DNA of 64,000 nucleotides from assembly GCF_016859285.1 (NCBI RefSeq), contig NC_053416.1:16510501-16574500 (forward strand), read 5' to 3'. The notes below the pieces were generated by a model. It saw only the letters and a program-made list of their open reading frames with translations, was not told the DNA's origin and ran no database searches. Position numbers and translations under genes: made by a program. Shown here one piece after another: positions 11,499-24,480 of the stretch (its first letter is position 1; each line of letters opens with the position of its first letter). The DNA comes from Xiphias gladius (Eukaryota; Chordata; Actinopteri; Istiophoriformes; Xiphiidae).

Positions 11499-14400
11499 GT
11501 TTTTTCCATCTTGTGTTCATTATAAAAAGTTTCCCAGAAATTAGGCCACTTTAGTTTTTGGTGTCATGTGTGCAGACAGGCTGTCATAGCATTATGCTGG
11601 CAGCTGACTTTGTAAGTGAACTGGGTCCACATGGGTATTATTCAGGGCTGAGATCCATTTGGGGTTTTGTCAGGACTTAGAGTAGTGTGATAGTTGATGT
11701 CAGTGGACCCCTGGCCCAGACCAGCTGAAAGCCAGTGTGTTAGTTTCTATGGTAATGGAGAAATAGTAACTACCTCCCAGCAGCGTCCCGCCGCGTGTCG
11801 CCTCCTCAATAGAGCGCATCTGCAGAAAACTGGGGGACCCTGTGAGATGGGCAGTGACCCGTCATTACACCGACTCTCACATATATGGTCATATATAGAC
11901 ACTGAATTAGCCTAAACCTCTTTTTCACACTGCTTACGTCATAACTCTTGAGGGAAAGTTGAGACTGAGCCATATATTCCCTGTTTTGTCAAAAGCAGCG
12001 TGTGAGATGGAGTAAAAAGCCGTCGCAGAGGTCATTACGATGGGGGGGTAAAATGCAACAACCACAAAGTGGGGGGAAAAAAATCAAACAAAAGCTGACT
12101 CTAAATCACAATGCCTGCAATAGAAATTTGAGAAGAAAAGGGGATATTGGGTTATGAAAATCATATAGGGGGTCTGGTCTTACTCATGCAAATGTCCCTA
12201 AATTTCTCATTCATTGCTCTGAGAGTGTTGCTCTCACCCAGGAAACACACCCCAGTCAATCTTTAAGAGTGGGCACGGGTTAATACTTGGAAAAATTTAA
12301 AAGTAAAATGGCAGACATATTCTTTTAGTTATTTTCTTTTTCTTTTCATCAAAATGTATCATCAGATTTCTCTACGTCATGCGGCAGAAAAGTGAAAAAG
12401 TTTATGCTGACAGTCAAACATTTGTATTGTAGAAAATGAAACCAATCCCAAAACATTGGTGACTCCTGAAAAGAGGCTAATGTGAGATGAATGGAGAGGA
12501 AATGGGCCAAACCGCAGGAGGTCATTAATGAGAAAACCATACACTTTAAGGAATCACGGTAGTTTTAGTCTCTGCTTCCTTTAAGACTTATTCCTGAAGC
12601 TCATCCTCATCCCCTTGTTTAGAGAAACACACTGAGAATGAGGTAATCATGAACTGCTGAGCCGAAAATGAGTAAGTAATGGTTACATGAGGAGTTTTTG
12701 GAGTGTTTTTTTCCCCCCTCCCTCCTGCTCTAACTCTCTGACCTCCCTCCTCCCTAACCCTTACCCCCCTCGGCGGTTTCCCATGGGCCTCCAATTGATT
12801 CAATTAAGTGAACACACAAATACCATATGCTTAAGGATGTTTTTTTCTCAACTGAGCACAAAACAACTGGGCAGCTGCATCAAGGAAACATACTTGATGC
12901 AGCTACTTTTGCAAAAACTCTGAGATAAAACTTAAAATCGTAAGAAATTCAGCTGCTGTCCATCCTCTGTCCCCCTTTCCTTTTTGAATTAACCGTCGAA
13001 GAGAACCCACTGGAAACATCAGAGCATTCGAAAACAAAAAATCAGAGAGAAAAAAAGTGACAATGAATGAAGGGAAAAGTGAATGAGGAGGAGGGAAAGA
13101 GGGGAGGATCAGAAAAGTAAAGCGGTGAAAAGGAGGGAGGAGTAGCGAGTCACCATCAGAAGTTGTTCTCAGCCGTAATTCTGCTTTGTTTTCTCTACAA
13201 TGAACTCTCCTACATGTTGGCCAACAGCATAACATTCGGAGGAGAGAAATGAGGCAAACAGAACATCGCAAAAGACGCTTTGCATTCTTTCGCTTTTGTA
13301 CTTGTGGGACTGTTGATGAAAGAGCAACAGACACAGAATGGGGAACAAAGGGGGCAGTGTGGATGAAGGCACTATCACTGACATCCCCAGTACTTTGAAC
13401 AACTTGTCAGCGCAGACACTGAAGCAACTGCATTCTGTCACATTTGTGTACAAACTGCTTGAAAGGGCTTGCTGACCTGCCCATATCCCTTTATTGGGGT
13501 TCAAATGGCAAGAGTCATTCATTGTGTCTGGGAGAGTTCATTAAATTCATTGGTTTGACCTGTTATTTCTAGGCCAAAAGTCTGCTGATTTGGAAAAATG
13601 TGAGTCAGCCATACGTAATAGCCTACTGACCTCTGCAGGGTAACAAACCCTTTTGAAGAGCATTTCAAGGCCTTTATATGAATAGGGTCAAAGGGGAAGT
13701 TTGAGACATATCTATAGCAGAACCAATGGATTTACATCAAAAGGGAATTTGAAATCATCCAAAGATATTTAGATCTCTAATGGCTCTGTGGAGTTTTTCC
13801 TAACAATATTTTGAGCAAAATCCAATTTCTAATTATTCTTCGTTCATGAGGAAAGCATGAGGATTGATGAAACTTTTACGTCAAACAACACGGGTGAAAA
13901 ATGTATCAGTTAATAAATGATTTGTACGTTAGTATGAAGGCCATTGGATGCTAAATGGTGTAGGTTTGTACTATTTGTCTTATGTACGTGAGCATTTTAG
14001 TTCCCATAACAGCATCACATTTAGATGTAAATAGGCTCATTAGAGAGGCCAGACCATCAGGTTTGCATCTATTTCTCATTTATTCTTGTCAAACACATGC
14101 AAGGGCCCACATCATGCATTTTTCTGCTGAAGTATGAATGGAAATCAGAGAAATTCTTATTTTATTTTAAATTGTAGCAGTGCAATTCTGCAAAATGAGT
14201 CACAACGTGGCTGTTGGTGTTGGTGTTTCATACTTGGTCTTCACGGTGACGCCTGAGTTCATTTTCCATTTTATCTTTGTCCGTTTTGGTCCACTTTCTC
14301 CAAGCCTGCCCCTTGCTCTTGTAATTGTCTTAACATAAAGTTAACAACAAAGATGTAGATGCTACGCCAAAGACGGTGCCCTATAGGGATGACACAAAAT

Positions 14401-17400
14401 GCATCTCAGTCCACTTCATCGTACACATTCTTGTACGTAATTAGCATCTATAACCTTTGTAACTCAAGCACTTTATAATCTGGATTTTTGAACTCTATAA
14501 ATAAAGATATTTTTATTTACACTGTAAAGTCGGGTGGGCCCTGCCAGTAAGGCCAAAAAAACAAAGTAAGAGCTAGAGATTTCTGAAACTTCAAATTCGC
14601 TGCTCAATATATATCAGAACATACAGTAAATGTGTTTCACGGAGCTTTCCACACTTTACGGTTTGACCAAAGAACGAACAAAAACTTAAAGTGGTTTTGG
14701 AGTAACAACCAGCACCAAACAAGCTTGGCAGTATTGACCATTATTTTGAAAGCCAGTCCTCCCTCTCAGACAATTCCCTTCTAACTTTACTGAGTAGAAC
14801 TCCATCCACAACATAGCTCCTTTCCAGGTATCCTTTTTTCTCTGATTATCAGTTATTCATTGACTGCACTCTGTGGTTAAAGCTTTCAGACCTGACAGCC
14901 TTGCTGAGACTGTCAGTACTGAGACTGTCAGTGTGGCCAGCTGTGTAGAGAGAGGCATAGCTGCGAGGACGCACCTAGCAACAGCACTTGACCTGGACTC
15001 GACCACATCAGAGAGGCTCTACACGGCAGACAGAGGCATAAATTCAGCAACCAGATTTGCCATCAGGGGAGAAATCCTGAGAAAGACAATCAAAATGGAA
15101 AAACCTCGGAAACGAAACAAGCATTTAAGTATTTCAGTCACATCAGTGCTCTCCTTTTTATTATTTTCTTGTTTGTCATCTCTCCAAATTAGAAATAGGC
15201 ACAAGGTGCAGGTTTCTAAACATAGGCCTGTGTGTTCATGCTGCTTGTATGTTTTGTGTGTGCTTTCCCACTCGTGCTGTTCTATGCTACTTGTGAGTTT
15301 TATTCCATTTTATTTCACAAATTTTCATGTGCACGAAAATGTGAACAAGTGTTAATTCATGGTAGGTAGTTTTCTTAGTTATTTTCACTTGCAACATTAA
15401 ATTTAAGTCCAATAATTAGTAGTGGATTATAACCTCCATGATGGAGGTTGCTGGGAGATTTTTAGGACCCACCTCGATGAATCGCAGCTCAGACTTGTGT
15501 CAGCATGACGTACGATGTGCCATTTGTCAAATTCGCACACCACAGAGATGTTTCAATGCGCAGCTCCTGCTTTTGAGTGGACATGTTTTTAAGTTAAGTA
15601 TGTGTGCTGAGTGTGTATCAAGTGTAACATAACATTCCCATCAGAATTAATCCTACGGATTAAATATACTGAAGCCTGTGTGTGAATATCTAAACACACA
15701 CAAAAAAATGAGGCAGCCAAGAACAACTTTACTGGCTTAGTGTTTGAGATCAAATCTTATTCTTGTTGTTGTAGATACTGACCTGCAATACCCAACTGGT
15801 TAGGATGATTGTGATAGTGCTCAGGTCGTTGGTGATTACAGGGTGCATTATTGGGTGGCTCGGCTTTGTGGTATGAATGGAGTGCCTGCTGCAGGATAGC
15901 GTAAATGGCCACAGGTTAGACAGTCAAAAAGCATACATAAAAAAAACAGATTAAAAAAGATTATTAACAAAGGAACAGAGAGTTACGTTACATTTGAAAG
16001 TTTTACTGTAACCTATAAAAGTGATCCACTCTTGCTCGGCTCCCACCTTTGCTTTGAATGTGGCCGACAGCGGAGGAGACTCAGTGCCTCAGTCGTGTTG
16101 TCTGAAATTTGAAAAGAAAAGAACAAAAAGTTCTTCATATTAGTGAAGCATTCTGTGACCCGCATCAACCATAATGAGTTTACTTTTTCCGCCACAGGTT
16201 CGACAGCCACCTACACATGTATTTTGACCACTTTTATTAGCTGATGTCATCACTGTAGATTGCTCTCCTTTTTTTTTTTTTTCTTTTTTGTTTGCTGGTC
16301 TCAGCTTAATCATCACTGTTCGTGCATTGGACTGAAATGAGCAAACTGAGTATGAGAAAATGAAATCTCAATAGCATCTAAAAACAGTCTTTTGCACTTG
16401 TGACCTCCTCTTTAGAGGCATCTGAGTTGCCTGCATTGTTATTTAGCGGTGGCGACTAGCACTCAGAATTTTTACAGCCACACACTTTGGTACTGCAGAG
16501 AAAATGTTCTGCACTGCCACTAAGAATATACGAAGCTACATTTTCTCAGTTGTGACAAACTATAACAGCCATCATTCTGGTGGAGCATCTTAATTTAATC
16601 CTTGCAATTCCTAAAAAAATATCAAAACATTTCAGCTAAACCTGGTCCCAAAAAAATCTATTTTGGGCATCAAAACAAATTAAGAAAAAAAAAAAAAGAA
16701 GAGTGGTACCAGGCTTTACACAGGCTTTACATCTCAGTGACGTGCCAGAGACGGAAGTCTTGCATCTAATTTGTAGCTATTAAAGAGATTTACTCCTAAT
16801 TAGTCATAAATCAAGTTTCAACTCAACATGTATTAGAGTAAGTTAGCTGCTTAACAAACGTCCCCTTTTTTGTGAACAAGTCTGAAAAAGACAATCCCCC
16901 AAAAAATGGTTTTCTATTCTTAAACTCTTTTGAATACAGTTCTGAGCCTAGTCTCTTCTGAATGAGAACTCTTTGGAGTGAATTGTCAAAAAAAAAAACC
17001 CTCAGAATCAGTCATAGGAATAATGAATCACATTTACACTGGTGTAAACATAGTAAAACTTTTAGGCTTTTTTTCCTCATCTGCATTTGAATTGTACTGT
17101 TTTGTATGATCTCCTGTTACAAAATAAGTAACTGTGTGACAGCAGTGAAATTGGGATCATAAAAAGATTTTCAGGCCTATAATTCATGAGGTTTTGTGCT
17201 TTGAAACAAAATGTAGTGTGTCAAGGTTAAGTCAGCCGAAATATGGAAGTAAACGCCAGGCCTGTATTGGCCTGTTGAGTAATAAGTGTAGCAATTTAAC
17301 ACTGAATAAGGGAAACATGATAGAAAAGTTTCTGACAGTGTTCATTTATTGAGCCAATAAAACCGTATTCTGAAGCAAAATACATAAAATGCTTTTTTTT

Positions 17401-18600
17401 TTTTTTTAAAAACTGAACATCCGAAAACAATTTCTTGTGTGTTGAGAAATGTCGGTTTAACTTTGATTTGCTTGATGCCACATGTTTCTTGTAACTTCAG
17501 GAAAAATGAAACTGCTATGTGATCAGTTTAATTGTGAGTCCGCATTGAGTTAAGGAGTACTTTAACACAATTATCATCTTGAAATGATGACTGAAATATC
17601 TCTTCATCCTAAAACAATCAGCGAAAAGCCTCCAATTTCTAGATGTTATCTGTCACTGTTCAGCACATAAGAGAGCCGAGATATTGGTTCTTTAATTCCT
17701 TATATTTACAACTGCAACCAAAAATGATCAGCGTATAACTCCTCTACTTCACTCAAGTCCAAATTCACCTGTTGAGCCATATATCTGTCACGTTGTGGTA
17801 CCTTCACCGACTGCATCTCTTTGTCAGCCTGCCTCTCTCTTAAGGATTCATTAGTCTCTATAGACTCCAGCAGCCTAAGCATATTGCACCATTCAGCTGG
17901 TACTTATGTGTCATCTGTTATCTATTGGACTGGTGTTTCTGGTGAGCATATGAATGATAATCAGGCCTTTGTGTGTCCACAGAGGTGCAGCGGGATCGGC
18001 GGTCTGTGATGTTGCCTCAGGGGGAGATTAGGAGGGGCAGCCGGCCCTCTGTGTCACGTCGACAGTCACAGCGCCCATCCACGGCTGGGCCAAACCCCAC
18101 TGGGACCTTAAATCCTGTTACACTGTCAGCTAAAACCATCATTTGTATTAGAGATGTGTGGGTGTTTAAGTGTGTGTACATATTAAGTGAGGGGGGATAG
18201 TGTCTTAAACTATGAATAATTCATACCAAAAAGAAAAGGAGATATTGACTACATCTCCATAAACAGACTGCTCTCTTTATGTCATCAGGCACGAGATCTT
18301 TGGGTATAATTGCATAAAAGCCCCTGAAAATGTGCTTCTCCAACAGCACAGCAGGTATTGGTCAGCGTAATCATCAGGGATGAATTTGAGTGATGGCAAT
18401 TGTTCCAACTTAATATCTTATAAATAATTTACTATTTCTGGGGCATTGCTTTCCCCCCTATCAAACATTAACGTTAAGGAGCTTTGCCAGCCCACAGCTG
18501 TATGCTAGTTACTGAACACATGAAGCTATGCTGAATTGGTCTGGCTCATTGGTTTGTGGGGGAACACACAGATATGGATGTGATGATGCATTGACCTACA
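11499..18600. other. Gene-free sequence, possible scattered enhancers
   Basis: No exon recognised. The longest open frame (14873-15355, plus, 160 codons) begins at GTG rather than ATG and ends in hydrophobic low-information sequence. The 143- and 117-codon minus frames at 12903-13522 are Ser/Phe-rich and overlap each other. Sub-blocks with even composition (about 11690-11900, 13970-14160 and 18280-18420) could be conserved non-coding elements, but I see no decisive motif. Confidence 0.45.
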
Positions 18601-18605
18601 AGTGG

Positions 18606-18606
<1 letters not shown>

Positions 18607-18642
<36 letters not shown>
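18607..18642. repeat. (TA)n microsatellite
   Basis: About 36 bases of alternating T and A. Confidence 0.95.
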
Positions 18643-18644
<2 letters not shown>

Positions 18645-18699
18645 AGTTTGGATCTAGTGCAAAAATGTAATAGAGTCGTTACAATGTGAGTGGGCTATT

Positions 18700-19400
18700 T
18701 CCCTCGATTATTTATCTCAGTAACAAGTGATTATGGAGAATGAGATTCTTTGCACTTCTGGCCCGCGCCTCCAGAGGGAGGTCAAAACTATTTGTCAGTC
18801 TCCAGTTGGGATTGCAAATTAGGATGAGCCTCCCTGCGTGACGACCCATGAAACCTCTATTCCTATCCACGGGGTGACTGCGGTACATAATTTGAAAATT
18901 AGGGCCTTTGATAATATCTTTATGTTGAGCAATACATCAAGCTGCCACCGCGTACAGGCTGCCTGCCTGCCGCAATTCCTTTTTTAAACCTGCAGCGTCT
19001 CGGCCTGGGCCGGAAAAGCGGCACACATTTTGGCTATTTTATCTTGGCCTCCGAATAGTAGCGCTTCCAACGTGCGATGAAAACGTGTCGTCAACTTATT
19101 ACCCCGCGAAGAAGCTGAATAAAAGCGACAGATTTGTATTCACAGGTTTACAGCGAGATCGACGGACTAGTTAGTGGCTGACTCCTGGCAGAAAAATGAA
19201 AGGACAGACTAATACAAAAATGAAAATGGCTGCGCCAGGTATATCAGGTGTTTGTCCGAATAGCGAGATCTCGTTAAAGGGTTTCGACTGCTCCTCATTT
19301 GTGTCTGCTTTAATGGCGCAGCCTAATTGCAGGTCCAGCCTTTTACGGGAGATTAGTGGCGCGGGGCTGAGCACACAAGGCCTCTTTTAAGAGGAGGGGA
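18700..19400. promoter_or_regulatory. Candidate upstream regulatory block of gsx1
   Basis: Composition shifts here from AT-rich desert to balanced and CpG-containing DNA. Homeodomain-type cores are frequent (gcaaattagg, ataatttgaaaattaggg, cctaattgc). The block lies 1.5-2.3 kb upstream of the gsx1 start. A cis-regulatory role is inferred from composition and position only. Short open frames on both strands here show no domain. Confidence 0.35.
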
Positions 19401-20860
19401 CGGATAGCAGCGCACCGTCGCGTGGACGCGGTCTGGGCCCGAGGAGCCGACTCGCCCAAGGTGAGCCCCTCTGGGGAATTATCCCCAAAGGAGATGACAT
19501 GTAAAAAAAAACAAACAGGCGAGGGAGCCAGGAGACCAAAGAGACCAAAGACCAAGCGCCGCGCGCACCAAGTAGGAAGACTCGAGCCAAAACGGAAGTT
19601 TGTCTGCCTTGGTAACTCGTTGCCCTGTCAGACGCAAGGTCCAGAGGCCTTGGCTCCGAACCCGCCGCGGTCTATTCGTGATGGCATATTTATCGCGAAT
19701 TATAAGTCATAGTCGGGCTAGTTTGGCGTTTGTCTACTTTGGAGAGAAGGAAAAAAAAAGACAACTCGGGGGGAAGAGAAGTGGCATTCCGCTATTTACT
19801 CACACATTACGGGCCCCGCGGCTTTGAAGGTCTTGTTCAGAAAGCCTTAAAGTGAAAGAAAATGTTTTCCTATTACTTAATTCAATCAGAGCGCGAGGCG
19901 GGGGCTTCACGCGCCGCGCACTGGGCTCCTCTATGACAGAGTCGCCTTTGTTGCGTCTATCCGCCGCTGTCACACACTTTAATTCGACTCTCTTTCTCCC
20001 TCATTGAAAACCCTCCACAATGACATTCAATAAAGGGCCGCGGAGTGAAAACCTGGTTATTTTTACATATTCTTTCCCCCCCGACTCGGCAGGGGCCCGA
20101 GCAAAGGAATTAATCACTGCTCTTTAACAGCGCTGCCTCCGGGCGATGACTTGTCCCTGTTTTGTTGCCCAGAAAATGACACATTAACCTTAAAATGGAT
20201 ATGCATAAACTTTACATGCAGCTGCTGCGTTCGCGTTTTGCGCCCAACGCCGTCAGTAAAAGTAGCCGCACGAGTGTGTCGGGGGCTGCATATAGGACAC
20301 AAATAATTAGCCACAGCTGCGCTCGGCGTGCAGACAAACATTTATGTAAGAGCCGTTGGCAATTGCCGATGTTTGGGTCGAAAACAATAATAATAATAAT
20401 AATAAAGGCACATTCCGCCGATTGGCCTTAAAAAAGGACTGGTTTTACCTTCTCGAGATCTCACCAGATAACATGCATGATAAGAAGCGATGGGGAACAT
20501 ACGGGCACCATCAAGGCTGTGACTTGTAGGCGTGCAGACCTAAAAGGGCTGCTTGATGCCTGAAACAAAACTTATACAATACACATGCCGGCTTTCCGAG
20601 TGCGACAGAAACGTTTTCTCTCGCGAATTTAAGCTCCGCTCTATGATAAAATGAGAGTGATGATAAAAGGGAGAATGGGGCAGTGCCGCCTCTTGCGGCG
20701 TGGGTGGGGCTGACAAGAATAGACTACATTATGCAGTTCATTTAGTTAACAAGTGAAATAATGGGGAAGCGTGCAGTGGGAATGCCGAGAGAAAGGCACA
20801 AAACCCTATTGAGAGCTCTTGGCCGCTTACAGCGTAACCGTCACATGGCCGAACCGAGTC
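19401..20860. promoter_or_regulatory. CpG-rich gsx1 5' flank
   Basis: This GC- and CpG-enriched stretch leads into the gsx1 promoter. It contains E-box cores (cagctg near 20220 and 20311), a taattag core near 20306, and cttaattcaatcag near 19878. These motif types fit neural bHLH, homeodomain and PBC inputs, but none is proven. Small overlapping open frames on both strands are typical of CpG-rich DNA and do not look like genes. A taa/ata trinucleotide run occurs at about 20387-20405. Confidence 0.4.
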
Positions 20861-20869
20861 CGCGGCGGC

Positions 20870-20877
20870 TATTTAAG
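20870..20877 (+). promoter_or_regulatory. gsx1: TATA-like box of gsx1
   Basis: The sequence tatttaag sits in a GC-rich context (cggcggctatttaaggggc) about 120 bases upstream of the gsx1 ATG. Transcription would start near 20900, giving a leader of roughly 100 bases. No upstream ATG precedes the start codon within that leader. Confidence 0.6.
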
Positions 20878-20997
20878 GGGCGGCGGTGCGCCTTCAGCAC
20901 CACTTCGCTGTCCACCGTCCCGAGGAGAGCAGGCTGACACGAGAGGCACGACGCGCCGGCTTTCACCCAAACCGCACTGAGCAACACGTTTGCAAAC

Positions 20998-21376
20998 ATG
21001 CCGAGGTCTTTTCTCGTGGATTCCTTGATTTTAAGGGAGGCCAACGACAAAGGGAACGAGAACAACCCACCTTTATTCCCCTACGCGGTGCACTCGCCGC
21101 ACCACCCGCACGGGCTGCCGGGCTCCTGCCACTCCAGGAAAGCCGGGCTGCTGTGCTTCTGTCCGCTGTGCATGACCGCGTCCCAGCTCCACCCGTCCCC
21201 ACCGACGCTGCCGCTCCTCAAGGCGTCCTTCCCTCCCTTCAGCTCACAGTACTGCCACTCGGCGCTGTCGAGGCAGCACTCTTCCTCCAACGGCGTCAAC
21301 CTCAGCCACGGCCCGGGGATATACCAGGCTGCGTACTCGGTCCCAGACCCGCGGCAGTTCCACTGCATCTCCATCG
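20998..21376 (+). CDS. gsx1: gsx1 coding exon 1
   Basis: 379 nt, encoding residues 1-126 plus one base. The donor is ATCG|gtaagtag, a consensus site. It carries the SNAG motif and the conserved segment ending QFHCISI just before the homeodomain exon. Confidence 0.96.
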
Positions 21377-21848
21377 GTAAGTAGAGGCCGATTTAACGTT
21401 TGATGAAGTGGACAAAGCCACATTTGACACGTTTTCATAAAATCACTGTGGCTGACAACCCCCCCCCCCCCCTCTCTCTCTTTTTTTTTTAACAGAAAAC
21501 AGCAACGGCAAACTTCAGAGCAGTAAGCGCATGCGCACCGCCTTCACCAGCACACAACTTTTGGAGCTGGAGCGCGAGTTCACCTCCAACATGTACCTCT
21601 CCAGACTGAGGCGCATCGAGATCGCCACATACCTGAACTTGTCCGAGAAACAGGTGAAAATCTGGTTCCAGAACCGCCGAGTGAAGCACAAAAAGGAGGG
21701 CAAGAGCAGCGGCCAAAGGACTGGATCACATAACTGCAAATGCTCGTCCCTGTCAACGGCGAGATGCTCGGAGGAAGAGGAGGATGACATTCCCATATCT
21801 CCGTCCTCGTCCGAAAAGGAGGATGTGGACCTGTCCGTCTCCCCTTGA
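20998..21848 (+). CDS. gsx1: Gsx1 homeodomain transcription factor (GS homeobox 1), two coding exons
   Basis: Exons are 20998-21376 and 21496-21848, joined in phase 1 (G|AA), giving 243 aa. The protein opens with [12 protein letters not shown], a SNAG-type repressor motif typical of Gsx1; Gsx2 starts differently. A Ser/Pro/His-rich linker follows, then the homeodomain at about residues 136-195 with [16 protein letters not shown], including Gln50 and Asn51 of helix 3. The tail is acidic and Ser-rich ([16 protein letters not shown]), as in vertebrate Gsx1. The family is a ParaHox member; Gsx1 is known as a nuclear repressor patterning ventral telencephalon, hypothalamus, hindbrain and spinal interneurons. 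The start is the first ATG after a TATA-like box and the family start. The intron is only 119 bases. No pdx1 or cdx neighbour is present. The arhgap31 gene lies tail-to-tail downstream. Confidence 0.97.
21496..21848 (+). CDS. gsx1: gsx1 coding exon 2 (homeodomain)
   Basis: 353 nt including TGA. The acceptor is a pure T-tract followed by aacag|AAAAC. It encodes the whole homeodomain and the acidic tail. The preceding tract of 12 C, (CT)n and 11 T makes an extreme polypyrimidine signal. Confidence 0.96.
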
Positions 21849-22345
21849 ACTTCCCCCCTGTGCCTCTCCTCTGAAAGATTTTGGTCCTCATGACTTTGAA
21901 TACAGCCAAAAAAAAAAAAAAAAAAGACTGTTCCGCTTGTGTTCAGACGTCTGTACATAGACAGAGAATATTTAATCAGGGAATTGCCCTGAATTATTGT
22001 ATAGCTGTATACATGTTGTACGTTTTGTATGTAGTTTTTTTCTGAAAACGGTCCATTTGTTGTTGCCAATCCGATGAGTATGGTAGGCATATTTGTAAAG
22101 ACAAACCCAAATGACAAAAAAAAAAAACACAAAAACAATTGTTTATTAGTATTTTGGGGAAGACAGTATTTTGTATACATGGTGAATACTGGTTAGATTC
22201 ATTCTATGTGGATGGAACTGTGACTTAAAATATGGAGAGCTGGAGAGAAATCCCCTCACTGTCACATTGCTGAGATCACTCTGAAATTATATCTTCAGTG
22301 TAATTGAAAAAAAAATATTTATTTATTTAAAAATGTTGATACTTA

Positions 22346-22351
22346 AATAAA
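22346..22351 (+). terminator. gsx1: gsx1 poly(A) signal
   Basis: AATAAA lies about 500 bases after the stop codon, in AT-rich sequence. The implied 3' UTR (21849 to about 22370) includes an A-run near 21908-21925. Confidence 0.6.
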
Positions 22352-22659
22352 AAATATTTCTGAACGGTAGACAACGTTGTCGTGTGAGTTAAATATTTTG
22401 GTCTTTGCGCACACTGAGTGCGCCCGGTGGCGCTCGTAGACTCAGGGCAATTAGAGCTTCGGACATTACATTTAAAGAAGGATGGATGTTGTGAGAAGAC
22501 AATCAGACATTGGCAAAAAAAAAAAGATTGATAGTAGTTGGTCGAAACGGTGACATGAATTACATCACCTCACATTTTAACCGTCCCTGGCTGCGCAATG
22601 CACAACGTGTGGATGTGCAGTGCATTATTTCATTATATTGCGTTATAGTTTCCAACGTT

Positions 22660-23160
22660 TAAAGTATATATTTGAACATTGTCTTGCATGAAGGAAAAGC
22701 TGCTGTGCGCAAGGACCCACTTCTGCTCAGGCTATGAGATGTAGACAGAAAAAGGGATTGACGAGGTTCATAATTCTCGCTCAAGGAGCCAAAACGAACC
22801 TGGGAGGAACAAATGCAATTTTTCTCAGATTCCCAACCTGCACTGCGCACCACAGACCAACCAAATGTGCCTGTGCATCAAAGGAAAACATTAGGCCATA
22901 TGAGCTGAAGGAGTAAATCAAATGCTCAATAATCTTTATCACTCGGAGATGATAAAGACATTGCTATGGGCTCCTCTTGTGTGCTTTCCCTGGGGGACAC
23001 TCAGCCCAGATATCACTGCCTGGCCCTTTGGAGCTCTTTTCAAGTTCCATGCCTGCTGAAAAGACCCGTCTCGTGTGACTGGGTTAATAATCGCTGTGGG
23101 TGTGTAATGGTGCATCAGGAGTGTGAATATCTTAAGATATCGATCTAACATGAAAACAAA
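22660..23160. promoter_or_regulatory. Candidate conserved non-coding element downstream of gsx1
   Basis: A balanced-composition block with few homopolymers lies between AT-rich flanks, starting about 300 bases beyond the gsx1 poly(A) signal. It includes gggttaataatcgc and the repeated core ataatctttatcactcgg / gatgataaag. Overlapping short open frames on both strands have no domain. An enhancer role is inference. Confidence 0.3.
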
Positions 23161-23889
23161 TGAGGAAAAGACACAGTTTGGTGTCCATGACCCATATTGT
23201 TCTTGTTGTTAAAGCACCAGTGTGGTCAAGTTTATTGTCGGTTTTATGAGCTCCAGGTGTGTTTTAGAACCAATAAAAGCCTGTCCAACTCAGCTAATAT
23301 TATTTTTAATCAAAAAAAGCACAATAATTAATTAGCATATGATCTGTTTTTTTACGGTATATCCTTTAAACCACAAAATTAAATAGTATGCCAAGTCAAA
23401 TAACACGCAGCATTTTGAAACATAAATTAATCTTTCAGCCAAAATACTTCTATAGGCTCTTGTAGTTAGAGTTAGTCTAAAATTTGTGTATATTTATATT
23501 GTCACTGCAGTTAAAAAATATGTCATCCGATTACTAAAACATCTCCAAAAAAACCAGGCCATGACTTTAACATATAGTTCCAGTTTTTGTTCGCCTATTT
23601 TACGCACCGCTATAGCTGCTCTCTGACTGAAGCTTTGGTTCTCAAACTGATATTTATTATGTTGAATAGGCTTTAAATGATATTTCCCTTCATAGAAATG
23701 TATCTCTAGACCAATTTTTAAAGGGAGTAAAAACTGTTCTTAAATTGCGTACAGCACATTATCTGCATCAGTGTGCCTTTTTTGGATGCGGAGTTTCACT
23801 TGTAAACTTTCATTTAATTGTTCACTTAACTATTTAACAAAACTCTAATATTTGCATTTGTTAAGATATGGGATTAGACTATTTTGTTA

Positions 23890-24480
23890 ATTGCACCATA
23901 GAGCCCCATTTTGCTCACAACGTCCTCTGCAAAGCGCCCTTTATCCATTCAATAGCCCGGGGGTATGCGCCCTGGGGGAGTTTATACGCTCGGTGCTCCA
24001 AATGCTCAATTTATTTATTCTTAATTTTGTGCCGATCAATTCATTGAAGCAAAAAGGACTACGGTGTCTTTTTAAAAGGAAGAAAAGGGAATTGTGGACG
24101 TAACCTTGACGGAGCTGAGGAGAGGGCTCCCCTGACGCTGGAGAGCCGCTTGAGTCAACAGGCGCCCATCTAGCAGACTCGCCCTTGTCTTTATTCTGGC
24201 TAATTTTTTATTTACGGCTTTTCTTTGACATGTCTCTTATCTATCAGATTAAAAGAACAGCTTGTAACAAATCAGTCTGCACGATTTACAACAGCATTAA
24301 AAGGGGACAAAGGGAGCAGGCAGTCAGTACCTGAGAGTCTGGTAGACGGCGCGGCGCTGCAGCTGATTCGATGGTTTGAAAATACGCACGAAACAAAATA
24401 CTTGAATCCTGAAAAAGAGCCTTTGTACGTTTCTTTAGAAATCAAGCAATTCTGCATGACAAAGGACAATTAATAAGCCG
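23890..24480. promoter_or_regulatory. Candidate conserved non-coding element, gsx1-arhgap31 interval
   Basis: About 590 bases of even composition stand out from AT-rich surroundings. Motifs include ggctaattttttatttacgg, ttatctatcagattaaaag and ctgcagctgattcg (E-box). A small open frame (24225-24473) lacks any domain. It resembles developmental enhancers flanking transcription-factor genes. Confidence 0.35.

Noticed and set aside
12903-13522. 143- and 117-codon minus-strand frames
   Set aside because: They overlap each other in different frames, are Ser/Phe/Leu-rich, and have no recognisable motif.
14873-15355. 160-codon plus-strand open frame in the gsx1 upstream desert
   Set aside because: It opens at GTG, not ATG. 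The first half contains a short direct repeat, the second half is low-information hydrophobic sequence, and no domain or splice context supports it.
20886-21380. 164-codon frame overlapping gsx1 exon 1 in another frame
   Set aside because: It is a GC-rich out-of-frame shadow of the real exon, with Ala/Pro/Arg-rich composition and no family.
21515-22180. 221-codon frame antisense to gsx1 exon 2 and its 3' UTR
   Set aside because: It mirrors the homeodomain exon and reads through A-runs as poly-Phe; a shadow frame.
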